NCBI RefSeq assembly: GCF_001073085.1
Contig: NZ_JVFV01000020.1
Span: 1 to 36,012, forward strand
Reading direction: 5' to 3'
DNA length: 36,012 nucleotides
From: Streptococcus pseudopneumoniae
GTDB lineage: Bacteria > Bacillota > Bacilli > Lactobacillales > Streptococcaceae
The notes below the pieces were generated by a model that had not been told where the DNA came from, searched no databases, and saw only the letters and a list, made by a program, of their open reading frames with translations. Below, piece by piece: positions 16,631 to 24,361 of this stretch. Each line of letters begins with the position of its first letter. The stretch's first letter is position 1. The translations under genes and the position numbers were made by a program.

Positions 16631-17542
16631 TTAAACGGAATGATGTTTCTTTTCAAGCATTAAATCCTTCAATGAAATGATAGTCACGGCTAATAAAATC
16701 ATTGCCATACCAAGAAAATCTATAGGATAAAAGATATCCCCCATAATCATGAAGGCAAAAAACACAGCAGAGATAGGCTCAATCGAAGCCAAAAGACTAG
16801 ACTTGACTGGTCCTATCATACTAGCTCCCTTGAGGAAGGCTGTATAGGCAAAGACCGTTCCAATCAGAATGATGCCGGCAAAAGCTAGAAAGATTTCAAA
16901 AGATATGGGAATACTGGCCCCAATAAAGCCTGTAAAAGGTACTGCTAGAAAACCTGAGATGGTCATTCCAACACCAATAACCAATATGCTCCCCCATTTT
17001 TGAATCAATTTTATGGGTAAAATGATATAAAGAGCATAGGTCAGGGCCGAGAACAAACCCCAAAATAGACCAGCTGGAGTCATCGAGAGTTGATCCAATT
17101 GCCCATGGGTTGCAATGAGAAAGGTCCCACCTATAGCTAAAAACATAGAGATGATTTCTGAAAGCGTCGGAGCCACCTTATCCTTGATACAAGTGTAAGC
17201 AAGGATTCCAACTGGACAGACATACTGGAGAACTGTCGCTGTCCCAGCATTTGTCTCCTGAATAGCTGATAGATAGGCTAATTGATTTAGAAAAAGACCA
17301 AATAAAGAAAATAGCAAGAGAGAAAACAGACTTGGTTTATCCTTCAGAAAGGCCATAAATTTATCCCTTGATTTAGTATAAGCCAGAAGAACCAAGAGTA
17401 ATCCAGCGATTATCAAACGGATATTGGTCAGAACGAGAGCTGAAATCCCGTGAACCATCAAGTACTGACCACTGGTTCCCGATAAGCCCCAGGAAATACC
17501 TGCAATTACAGTATAAAGAGTTCCTTTTAAAACTTTTGACAT
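16631..17542 (-). CDS. EamA/DMT-superfamily transporter
   Basis: The 303-residue protein has about ten hydrophobic helices arranged as two EamA repeats (about 5-140 and 150-293), the architecture of drug/metabolite exporters. Typical features are GISWGLSGTSGQYL near the N-terminus, LAYLSAIQETNAGTATVLQY in the first half and VKSSLLASIEPISAVFFAF in the second. Substrate cannot be told from sequence; candidates are metabolites or small toxic compounds. The ATG at 17542 follows GGGAGGAAGT, nine bases after the serine hydrolase gene, so it is the third gene of cppA-hydrolase-transporter. It ends in a basic, His-rich tail (LEKKHHSV). Confidence 0.9.
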   Translation of the reverse strand: MSKVLKGTLYTVIAGISWGLSGTSGQYLMVHGISALVLTNIRLIIAGLLLVLLAYTKSRDKFMAFLKDKPSLFSLLLFSLFGLFLNQLAYLSAIQETNAGTATVLQYVCPVGILAYTCIKDKVAPTLSEIISMFLAIGGTFLIATHGQLDQLSMTPAGLFWGLFSALTYALYIILPIKLIQKWGSILVIGVGMTISGFLAVPFTGFIGASIPISFEIFLAFAGIILIGTVFAYTAFLKGASMIGPVKSSLLASIEPISAVFFAFMIMGDIFYPIDFLGMAMILLAVTIISLKDLMLEKKHHSV

Positions 17543-17551
17543 ACTTCCTCC

Positions 17552-18484
17552 CTAGTCTGCCTCTCGAATCAAGTCCATGACCTGATTACGATCTAATATC
17601 CACTGAGCACGCTCATCTTTTTCATAGGTTCGGTTAGATAGAAAAATTGCCGCCTCTTGCTTCTTACGATTCCACATGATAAAGGTTCCAGTATAGCCTG
17701 TATGGTCCAGCCAATCACCTTCAAGATTCCAGGCCAATGAGCGTTCCTTATCACTCAGATCCGAAAAATTCTGACTTAAGTCTGTAGCAAAATCATCCTG
17801 CAAATAATGCTCTAAAAAGATTTTTAAATCATGAACTGTTGAAAACAAGCCTGCACTACCAGCATGCTTTCCAAGCAAACGAGCCTTGGGATCATGGACC
17901 ACTCCTGCTTTCTGTCCACGGACCGTTGGAACAGCACAGCTAACTGGACCAAACTGAGTTTCTTTCATTCCCCAAGGATTCAACACTTGCTCTTGTAAAA
18001 TCTGATCAAAGTCCTTTTTAAAATAGTTTTCCAAGAGAAAACCTAGCAAGAGAAAATGCACATCTGAGTATAGAAAGGCTCTCTTCTCTCGGCGATTCAG
18101 ATGAAACATAGCTTCTCTTAACTGATCTGCTGAAAGCTGATCTCTATTAGGAATAAAAGGATCTAAATCCGTTGCATGCGTTAGGAGTTGTCGAATGGTG
18201 ATGTCTGGGTAATCCACTTCTGGAAGATAGTCTCTTATGGAGTTATCTAACTCAATCTTGCCTTCCTTCCACAAAAAGGTTAAGACCGTTCCTACTCCAA
18301 CGACCTTGCTGACACTTGCCAAATCATAGACCAAGCCCTCACTAGTCTGCTCACCAGTTTCTGGATTTGCTTCTCCTAGATACCAGTCAGACCAAACGCC
18401 ATCCTGATAATACGCAAAAGAGGCACCAGGATAAATCCCTGCCTCAATTTGTTGCTCTATTTTTTGAATGATTTTTTGTTTCAT
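17552..18484 (-). CDS. Beta-lactamase-fold serine hydrolase
   Basis: The 310-residue protein of the penicillin-binding-protein-like / class C beta-lactamase esterase superfamily lacks a signal peptide, so it probably acts in the cytosol. The catalytic SxxK is SVSK at 57-60, the Tyr motif is Y139-S-D (instead of YxN), and the KTG-like box is H261-T-G. Members include esterases and peptidases, so a beta-lactamase role should not be assumed. The start ATG overlaps the cppA stop by four bases (ATGA), indicating translational coupling. Confidence 0.88.
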   Translation of the reverse strand: MKQKIIQKIEQQIEAGIYPGASFAYYQDGVWSDWYLGEANPETGEQTSEGLVYDLASVSKVVGVGTVLTFLWKEGKIELDNSIRDYLPEVDYPDITIRQLLTHATDLDPFIPNRDQLSADQLREAMFHLNRREKRAFLYSDVHFLLLGFLLENYFKKDFDQILQEQVLNPWGMKETQFGPVSCAVPTVRGQKAGVVHDPKARLLGKHAGSAGLFSTVHDLKIFLEHYLQDDFATDLSQNFSDLSDKERSLAWNLEGDWLDHTGYTGTFIMWNRKKQEAAIFLSNRTYEKDERAQWILDRNQVMDLIREAD

Positions 18485-19206
18485 ACTGCTTCAAACCACA
18501 ATTCAATATTGTTGGTATCCTTAGTTAGGAAAAACTTCTCCGATTTTGGAATAAAGTAACCAGCTTCTTCGAAACGCTGACGCAATACAGCAAGATCCAG
18601 ATTTTCTACTTGAAATTTCAACATGGACAAGTCCCAAGTTACATTATTTTCAACCAGCAAATCACTACCTTGAGCTTGATTAAAAGCTAGTCGGTTTTCG
18701 ATCTCTTCTTTTTCAAGCAGACTAGCTGTCTTTTCTGGCAAGTTAATTTCCACCGAGATTTCAAAGGCTGTCAAATATCTCATCTTGTCATCTTTTGAAA
18801 AAGTGACTTCTTCCTCAACTTTATTCAAATCTTTGATATCATCTTCCGCATGGATAAGGACACAATCTCCTTCCGGAGAAAGAACCTCAAAAGCATAGCC
18901 CTTGTTTCCTTTGTAGAGGCGAGGAAGTTTCTCCATTCTAGCTAGTAAGGCTTCAATTTCAGATGCATTTTCTACCTTTACAAGTAGTCTAGCTAATTTT
19001 TTAATCCCTTCAACCTTACGGCTTCTCATACTTGGTGATTCTTCTAAAACTAACTTTTCAATACCTGATTGGTCTCCTAGGGATAAGAAGGCTGACTCTT
19101 CAAGCAAGGGTTTCATCCCCAAAGTCTCAATATAAAACAACTCATTTAAATTTCTATTATTTACCTTTAGCGTCGGGATCATACGCTTTATTTGATTTAC
19201 AATCAT
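18481..19206 (-). CDS. cppA: CppA family protein
   Basis: The 241-residue protein resembles streptococcal CppA, described as a putative complement C3-degrading proteinase. The N-terminal half (MIVNQIKRMIPTLKVNNRN... to about residue 140) resembles a glyoxalase/bleomycin-resistance fold and the C-terminal part forms the CppA_C domain. There is no signal peptide and no protease motif that I can see, so the enzymatic claim rests on family annotation only. I start at the ATG at 19206 with GTTGGAGGAATTT before it; an upstream in-frame GTG overlaps the ribosome site. A promoter-like TTGTAA-17-TAAAAT lies 25-55 bases upstream on the minus strand. Confidence 0.88.
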   Translation of the reverse strand: MIVNQIKRMIPTLKVNNRNLNELFYIETLGMKPLLEESAFLSLGDQSGIEKLVLEESPSMRSRKVEGIKKLARLLVKVENASEIEALLARMEKLPRLYKGNKGYAFEVLSPEGDCVLIHAEDDIKDLNKVEEEVTFSKDDKMRYLTAFEISVEINLPEKTASLLEKEEIENRLAFNQAQGSDLLVENNVTWDLSMLKFQVENLDLAVLRQRFEEAGYFIPKSEKFFLTKDTNNIELWFEAV

Positions 19207-19302
19207 AAATTCCTCCAACACTTTTTATTTTAAAGGATTTTATCTTTTTTTACAAGTTATTCAATAAAAAACTTTAACTATATTAACTCTTTAAAATAAA
19301 TT

Positions 19303-19326
19303 CCCCCTTCTGTTTGTAGAAGGGGG
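19303..19326 (-). terminator. Terminator of the EEP-family gene
   Basis: CCCCCTTCT/AGAAGGGGG, 9 bp with a six-base loop, followed on the minus strand by AATTTATTTTAAA. It separates this gene from the downstream cppA operon. Confidence 0.7.
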
Positions 19327-19355
19327 GCTTGATTGTTTTTACTAAAATACCTTAT

Positions 19356-20174
19356 TTAGTCTTTCCAAGATAGTGTTGCTTGCAGACCGTAATGATCACT
19401 AACTTGTGGACTGTTTTTACCATCAAAGACCACGTGAAGTTTTTCTACCTGCACATCCTTTGTTGTAAAGATATAATCGATTCGAAGAGGTTCGCTGTTT
19501 CCCTTCCAACCATCAATTTCAGGTGGAACAGTGTAACTACCACTTCTTTCTTGAGCTACCTCGAATGCATCCTGTAAAGCTAGTGGACTAGCTAGAATGG
19601 CTTGATAACCTTCCTGACCAGCAGGATTATTGAAATCACCTGCTAGTAAGAGTGACTTGTTCAATTCTTTCAGAACCGCTTCAAAGCGCGCCCATTCCTC
19701 TTGGAAGCCTTTATCCCACCAAGAGAGATGGACACTGGCAACTGCAAGCTCTTTGCCTCCAACTACTGTTTCTGCTAAAGCAACTCGACGAGTGTGATAG
19801 TCTGTTGGATCATCTACATCTGAAACCAAAATTTCACGCGCTTCAATTGGTGTTTTAGATAGGATTGCAACACCTTCATGGTAACGATCATAACCGATAT
19901 GGTTGTAGGCCCAAGTCCAATAATAATTTTGACCTTGCTCAGCCAACTTCTCTACCAAAAGTCGCACATAGTGGTCTTGATGAATCGGCTCAGCAGATGG
20001 TAATGGCTGATAAAGTGGGGCTGTTTCTACTTGAGCTGAAGTAATTTCTTGGTTGATTTCCTGAAAACAAATCAAATCATAACTGTTTTCAAGGATATCT
20101 TGAAGTAAAAGTTGAAACTTTTGTTCAGGATTTTTTTCCATCCAACTATGGGTATTGAGTGTTAAAAACTTCAT
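19356..20174 (-). CDS. Endonuclease/exonuclease/phosphatase-family hydrolase
   Basis: The 272-residue metal-dependent phosphodiesterase carries the EEP fold markers in order: LTLNTHS (Asn7), CFQEI (Glu39), SVHLSWW (His149), GDFN (179-182), RIDYIF (231-236) and the closing SDH (259-261). There is no signal peptide. The substrate could be DNA, a phosphorylated lipid headgroup or a nucleotide; the sequence does not decide. The ATG at 20174 follows TATAGGAGAAAAGC. It lies just downstream of ptsG with a hairpin between, so some read-through from ptsG is possible. Confidence 0.88.
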   Translation of the reverse strand: MKFLTLNTHSWMEKNPEQKFQLLLQDILENSYDLICFQEINQEITSAQVETAPLYQPLPSAEPIHQDHYVRLLVEKLAEQGQNYYWTWAYNHIGYDRYHEGVAILSKTPIEAREILVSDVDDPTDYHTRRVALAETVVGGKELAVASVHLSWWDKGFQEEWARFEAVLKELNKSLLLAGDFNNPAGQEGYQAILASPLALQDAFEVAQERSGSYTVPPEIDGWKGNSEPLRIDYIFTTKDVQVEKLHVVFDGKNSPQVSDHYGLQATLSWKD

Positions 20175-20193
20175 GCTTTTCTCCTATAAACAA

Positions 20194-20218
20194 GAGGTTG
20201 GAAACAGCTTCCAACCTC
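20194..20218 (-). terminator. Terminator-like hairpin after ptsG
   Basis: Perfect 10-bp stem GAGGTTGGAA/TTCCAACCTC with a five-base loop. On the minus strand it is followed by TTGTTTATAGG, a weak T-run, so termination may be partial. Confidence 0.65.
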
Positions 20219-20225
20219 CTAAATA

Positions 20226-22412
20226 TTACAATTCTACTTTTGCAACTGCTGTTTTAGCTGCAAGAGAACCTGTTTGTTCTAACTTAACTGATTTGATCGC
20301 ATCACCATTTGTGAATACAACCACAGTTGTAGTTTCACGACCAGCTTCACGAATAGCACCCAAGTCAGCTGTGACAAGAAGATCACCAGCAGCAACCTGT
20401 TGTCCTTCAGTAACACGAACTGTAAATGGTTTTCCTTCAAGACTTACTGTGTCCAAACCAATGTGAACAAGTACTTCAAGTCCTGCCTCAGTCACAAGAC
20501 CAAGAGCGTGTTTAGTTGGGAAGATACTTGATACAGTACCTGATACTGGAGATACAATGTTTCCGTTTGCTGGTTCCACTGCAAATCCGTCACCCATCAT
20601 TTTTTGTGCGAATACAGGATCCTTCACTTGATCCAATTCAATCACTTGACCGTCAGCAACTGAGTAAACTTCTTCAGTCACACCTTTGTATACAACAGCA
20701 TCTCGTTGAGCTGCTGCCATTTGACTTGGAAGAGTTTCAGGAATCACTTCACCTGAGTCAAGAAGGTCTTGAATATCTGATTTCAAAACATCAGCTTTAG
20801 GTCCATAGATAGCTTGGACACCTTGTCCTTTCATGACAAGTCCCATAGCTCCTTCAGCTTTCCATTGTTCTTCTGTTCCAACTTTATCACCGTCTTTAAC
20901 TGTTACACGAAGACGAGTCATACAAGCATCTACATCGACGATGTTAGCACGTCCACCAAGAAGGTTGATAATGTTAACAGCTTGAGAAGCTTCTGCAACT
21001 TTTGACTCACCAGCAGCTTCAGATTCTGATGAACCTTCAGCATTTTCGTAGTTTCCGTTACGTCCTGGAGTTGCATAGTTGAATTTTTGAATCATGAAGT
21101 TAGCAATGAAGTACATGATAACTGCAAAAAGTGCTGTTACCCAGATAAAGTTAATAATATCCATACCAAGACCAGCATTGATAGCTAGTGGAGTACGAGT
21201 CAAGAATTCGATTGAACCAAATGAGTGCACACGAAGGTGAACAATATCAGCCATTGCAAAGGCAGCACCTTGAACCACAGCGTAGACAAGGTAAAGAGGT
21301 GTTGCAACGAACATGAACATATATTCAATCGGCTCAGTAACACCAGTCAAGAAAGTTGCAAGAGCTGTCGCAATCATCATTCCTTTGTATTGGTGTTTCT
21401 TGTCTGCTTCAACATTACGGTAAATCGCAGCAGCCACACCCATCAAAATACCGAATGAACCAATCATTTGTCCAACTTTGAAACGAGCTGGATGAACTGT
21501 ATCTAGCAATGTTTGGTATTGGCTAGCATCAGTACCTTTAAGGTTAACAAGGTCTGTTACCCATGCAAGCCAAAGTGGATCTTGTCCAAATACTTGAGTG
21601 CCTTTTGCTGCACCAGTTAAAATATCATAAGTACCACCAAGAGCTGTATAGTTCATTGGGATAGTCAACATGTGGTGAAGTCCGAATGGCAAGAGCAAAC
21701 GTTCCAAAGTACCATACAAGAATGGTGCAAGAACAGGTGCTGTTTCTTGTGAGTTCGCAATCCAGATACCAAAGTTGTTGATACCTGTTTGAACAACTGG
21801 CCAGAAGATTGAAAGAAGGATAGCAGCGATTGCTGAACGAAGAATAACTACAAACGGTACAAAACGTTTTCCGTTAAAGAAAGAAAGGGCATCAGGCAAT
21901 TTACGGAAGTTGTAGTATTTGTTAAAAGCAGTCGCTCCAACAAAACCTGAGATAATCCCTACAAATACCCCCATGTTAAGGGCTGGTGCCTCAAGTACGC
22001 TAATGAAGTAATCAGAAACCTTGATAGAGTTACCAAAGAGTGTTGATACCATTGCGTTAGGATCTTTCAACATATCACTGCTTACACTAAAGATTGTACC
22101 AGTGATACGGTTGATTAAGATAAAGGCAAGACCAGCAGCAAAAGCACCACCAGCACGTTCCTTAGCCCAGCTTCCTCCAATAGCAAGGGCAAACAAAATA
22201 TGAAGGTTACCGATAACTCCCCAACCGATTTGCTCAAGGATACCTCCTGTAATCACTAGAGGGGCAAGATTTGGGTCAATCATTGCAAGCGTCTTACCGA
22301 TTGAAATCATCAATCCAGCCGCTGGCATAACAGCGATAACCACCATTAGAGCCTTACCGAATTTCTGCCAAAATTCGAAAGACAAGACATTTTTGAATGT
22401 ATCTTTCATCAT
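20226..22412 (-). CDS. ptsG: Glucose-type PTS transporter, fused EIICBA
   Basis: The 728-residue phosphotransferase permease imports and phosphorylates glucose (or a related hexose). The EIIC membrane domain (about 10-445) contains GVTEPIEYMF near 357-366 and FGLHHMLTIP; a Ser/Glu/Ala-rich linker (about 450-478) leads to EIIB with the phospho-Cys in DACMTRLRV (Cys497). The EIIA domain (about 580-728) has the phospho-acceptor His650 in LVHIGLDTV and the active-site partner His635. Order and length match streptococcal PtsG. The ATG at 22412 follows AAAGGAGATTTGA; a second ATG follows immediately. A cre-like dyad lies between promoter and gene, consistent with CcpA control. Confidence 0.95.
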   Translation of the reverse strand: MMKDTFKNVLSFEFWQKFGKALMVVIAVMPAAGLMISIGKTLAMIDPNLAPLVITGGILEQIGWGVIGNLHILFALAIGGSWAKERAGGAFAAGLAFILINRITGTIFSVSSDMLKDPNAMVSTLFGNSIKVSDYFISVLEAPALNMGVFVGIISGFVGATAFNKYYNFRKLPDALSFFNGKRFVPFVVILRSAIAAILLSIFWPVVQTGINNFGIWIANSQETAPVLAPFLYGTLERLLLPFGLHHMLTIPMNYTALGGTYDILTGAAKGTQVFGQDPLWLAWVTDLVNLKGTDASQYQTLLDTVHPARFKVGQMIGSFGILMGVAAAIYRNVEADKKHQYKGMMIATALATFLTGVTEPIEYMFMFVATPLYLVYAVVQGAAFAMADIVHLRVHSFGSIEFLTRTPLAINAGLGMDIINFIWVTALFAVIMYFIANFMIQKFNYATPGRNGNYENAEGSSESEAAGESKVAEASQAVNIINLLGGRANIVDVDACMTRLRVTVKDGDKVGTEEQWKAEGAMGLVMKGQGVQAIYGPKADVLKSDIQDLLDSGEVIPETLPSQMAAAQRDAVVYKGVTEEVYSVADGQVIELDQVKDPVFAQKMMGDGFAVEPANGNIVSPVSGTVSSIFPTKHALGLVTEAGLEVLVHIGLDTVSLEGKPFTVRVTEGQQVAAGDLLVTADLGAIREAGRETTTVVVFTNGDAIKSVKLEQTGSLAAKTAVAKVEL

Positions 22413-22438
22413 TCAAATCTCCTTTATATATTTATTCG

Positions 22439-22463
22439 GCAAACGTTTTACGAAAACGTTTGC
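22439..22463 (-). promoter_or_regulatory. cre-like dyad (CcpA operator) of ptsG
   Basis: GCAAACGTTTT and AAAACGTTTGC form a perfect 11-bp inverted repeat with a three-base centre. Each half carries the AAACGTTT core of catabolite-responsive elements and fits TGNAANCGNWNNCW except at the edges. It lies just downstream of the predicted transcription start, where CcpA would act as a block. Confidence 0.7.
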
Positions 22464-22479
22464 ACTTGTTTGTGACTTA

Positions 22480-22507
22480 ATTATACCACTTTTTTTTTTT
22501 TTGTAAA
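22480..22507 (-). promoter_or_regulatory. ptsG promoter with homopolymer spacer
   Basis: On the minus strand TTTACA (22502-22507), a 16-base spacer made almost wholly of A, then TATAAT (22480-22485). The plus strand shows 13 consecutive T (22490-22502), the last of which is shared with the -35 hexamer. Confidence 0.65.
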
Positions 22508-22578
22508 GGGTTTTTAAAAAAAATTTTACTTTTTCTTTCGTTTCACTTTCTAGGCATGCTCTCTCTTGCTGACCTTTT

Positions 22579-22607
22579 TTGAGTTTATCGGTCTTTTCTG
22601 ATATAAT
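22579..22607 (+). promoter_or_regulatory. Promoter of ytqA, placed directly against the start codon
   Basis: TTGAGT (22579-22584), a 17-base spacer and the extended -10 TGATATAAT (TATAAT at 22602-22607). Only seven bases (ATTAGCT) separate the -10 from the ATG at 22615, so transcription should begin at or next to the start codon. Confidence 0.7.
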
Positions 22608-22614
22608 ATTAGCT

Positions 22615-23562
22615 ATGAAATCCTATAATACCTTGAATGATTACTATCGAAAACTTTTTGGAGAAAAAACTTTTAAAGTCCCTATTGATGCTGGCTTTGA
22701 TTGTCCAAACCGAGATGGGACTGTGGCACATGGAGGCTGTACTTTTTGCACAGTTTCTGGTTCTGGAGATGCAATCGTTGCACCCGATGCTCCTATCCGT
22801 GAGCAATTCTATAAAGAAATTGACTTTATGCATCGTAAATGGCCTGACGTTAAAAAATATTTGGTTTACTTCCAAAATTTTACCAATACCCATGAAAAAC
22901 TTGAAGTGATTCGAGAACGCTATGAACAAGCTATCAATGAACCTGGGGTAGTTGGTATCAATATCGGAACTCGACCAGACTGCCTGCCTGATGAGACTAT
23001 CGAATATTTAGCAGAACTGTCAGAACGAATGCATGTTACCGTAGAGTTAGGCTTACAAACAACATATGAATCTACCTCTGAATTGATTAACCGTGCCCAC
23101 TCCTATGAACTCTATGTGGAGACAGTTAAACGCTTGAGAAAATATCCTAAAATTGAAATTGTTGCCCATTTGATTAATGGCTTGTCAGGGGAAACTCATG
23201 ACATGATGGTGGAAAATGTTCGTCGCTGTGTGACGGATAATGATATTCAAGGGATTAAACTTCACCTACTTCACCTCATGACCAATACTCGAATGCAGCG
23301 CGATTATCATGAAGGACGTTTGCAGCTCATGAGTCAGGATGAATATGTCAAGGTCATCTGTGATCAGCTAGAAATCATTCCCAAACATATGGTCATCCAT
23401 CGGATTACGGGTGATGCGCCTAGAGATATGCTGATTGGTCCTATGTGGAGTCTCAATAAATGGGAAGTTCTAAATAGCATAGAAGCTGAAATGAGACGTC
23501 GAGGTAGTGTTCAAGGATGCAAGGCTGTAAAACAGGAGTTTATGAATGAAAAGACCACTTGA
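22615..23562 (+). CDS. ytqA: YtqA-like radical SAM protein (TIGR01212 family)
   Basis: The 315-residue radical SAM protein has cluster ligands Cys30, Cys42 and Cys45 in the family pattern C-x11-C-x2-C (CPNRDGTVAHGGCTFC), followed by an Elp3-like TIM-barrel region (VGINIGTRPDCLPDETIEYL, VELGLQTTYESTSELINRAH). In Bacillus subtilis YtqA, with YtqB, has been tied to wobble-uridine tRNA modification (mnm5s2U pathway); I apply that by analogy. I start at ATG 22615 (MKSYNTLNDYYRKLFG), the family start; an upstream in-frame start at 22579 would lie inside the promoter. No Shine-Dalgarno precedes it. Its end overlaps ytqB by 17 bases. Confidence 0.9.
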   Translation: MKSYNTLNDYYRKLFGEKTFKVPIDAGFDCPNRDGTVAHGGCTFCTVSGSGDAIVAPDAPIREQFYKEIDFMHRKWPDVKKYLVYFQNFTNTHEKLEVIRERYEQAINEPGVVGINIGTRPDCLPDETIEYLAELSERMHVTVELGLQTTYESTSELINRAHSYELYVETVKRLRKYPKIEIVAHLINGLSGETHDMMVENVRRCVTDNDIQGIKLHLLHLMTNTRMQRDYHEGRLQLMSQDEYVKVICDQLEIIPKHMVIHRITGDAPRDMLIGPMWSLNKWEVLNSIEAEMRRRGSVQGCKAVKQEFMNEKTT

Positions 23563-24103
23563 AATGGCGCATGATTTTCTTGCCCAAGTCATCACCCAAG
23601 AGGATATTGTCGTTGATGCGACCATGGGAAATGGACATGATACACTTTTTCTTGCCAAGTTAGCTAAACAAGTCTATGCTTTCGATATACAGGAACAAGC
23701 TCTAGAAAAGACTAGCCAACGTCTCCAAGAAGCTGGTTTGACCAATGTAGAATTAATCCTGCAAGGTCATGAAACCGTAGATCAATTTGTAAGGGAAGTT
23801 AAGGCAGCCATCTTTAATCTTGGTTATCTTCCTTCAGCTGATAAAAGCATTATCACCCAACCTCACACAACCATTGAGGCACTTGAAAAACTCTGTCAGA
23901 TGCTAGTTAAAGGCGGACGAATAGCCATCATGATTTATTACGGGCATGAAGGTGGAGATATAGAACGAGATGCAGTCATGGATTTTGTCAGTCAGTTACC
24001 GCAACAAGAATATACTGCTACTATCTATCGCACTCTCAACCAGATCAACAATCCACCGTTTTTAGTCATGATTGAAAAATTAGAAAGGTATCGACATGGA
24101 TAA
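23546..24103 (+). CDS. mnmM: YtqB/MnmM-type SAM-dependent tRNA methyltransferase
   Basis: The 185-residue Rossmann-fold methyltransferase of the rRNA_methylase-like family (YtqB) has the SAM loop VVDATMGNGHDTLFLAKLA near residues 21-39, then FNLGYLPSADKSIIT around 91-105. Bacterial YtqB has been reported as MnmM, which methylates nm5s2U to mnm5s2U at tRNA position 34; assignment here is by family resemblance and by its partner ytqA. The ATG at 23546 has AGGAG seven bases upstream, inside the ytqA 3' end. It overlaps the next small gene by eight bases, so all three are one transcript. Confidence 0.88.
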   Translation: MKRPLEMAHDFLAQVITQEDIVVDATMGNGHDTLFLAKLAKQVYAFDIQEQALEKTSQRLQEAGLTNVELILQGHETVDQFVREVKAAIFNLGYLPSADKSIITQPHTTIEALEKLCQMLVKGGRIAIMIYYGHEGGDIERDAVMDFVSQLPQQEYTATIYRTLNQINNPPFLVMIEKLERYRHG

Positions 24104-24350
24104 ACAATACCTACGAGACAAAATAGAAGCTCTTCGCCACAACTTTGTCGAATCAACCCAACATGAACGGGCAGTTGGTATGTTAGATGAAGCTCATATG
24201 AGTAAGAAGATGTTGAAAATCAAGAAGAAAATGATTTCACTTGAAATGGAGCGTTGTCAGAAAAAAATCGAGCATAAGGACTGCTCAAAGATTGATCAAA
24301 AAATCCAAGAACAAAAGGAACTTTTTGAAAATTGTCGTAAACAAAAATAA
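24096..24350 (+). CDS. Small charged helical protein of unknown function
   Basis: 84 residues, highly charged and likely helical or coiled-coil (SKKMLKIKKKMISLEMERCQ, KIDQKIQEQKELFENCRKQK), with two Cys near KKIEHKDCSK and ENCRKQK. No signal peptide, membrane segment or known motif is seen. The start overlaps mnmM by eight bases and follows AGAAAGGTATCGAC; the antiporter gene follows 11 bases later behind AAGGAGGTGGAAA. The tight packing supports a real gene. Function not recognised. Confidence 0.7.
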   Translation: MDKQYLRDKIEALRHNFVESTQHERAVGMLDEAHMSKKMLKIKKKMISLEMERCQKKIEHKDCSKIDQKIQEQKELFENCRKQK

Positions 24351-24361
24351 GGAGGTGGAAA

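Noticed and set aside
22490..22502. Run of 13 T as an intrinsic terminator tail
   Set aside because: No stable stem precedes it on the plus strand, and on the minus strand it sits exactly between -35 and -10 elements.
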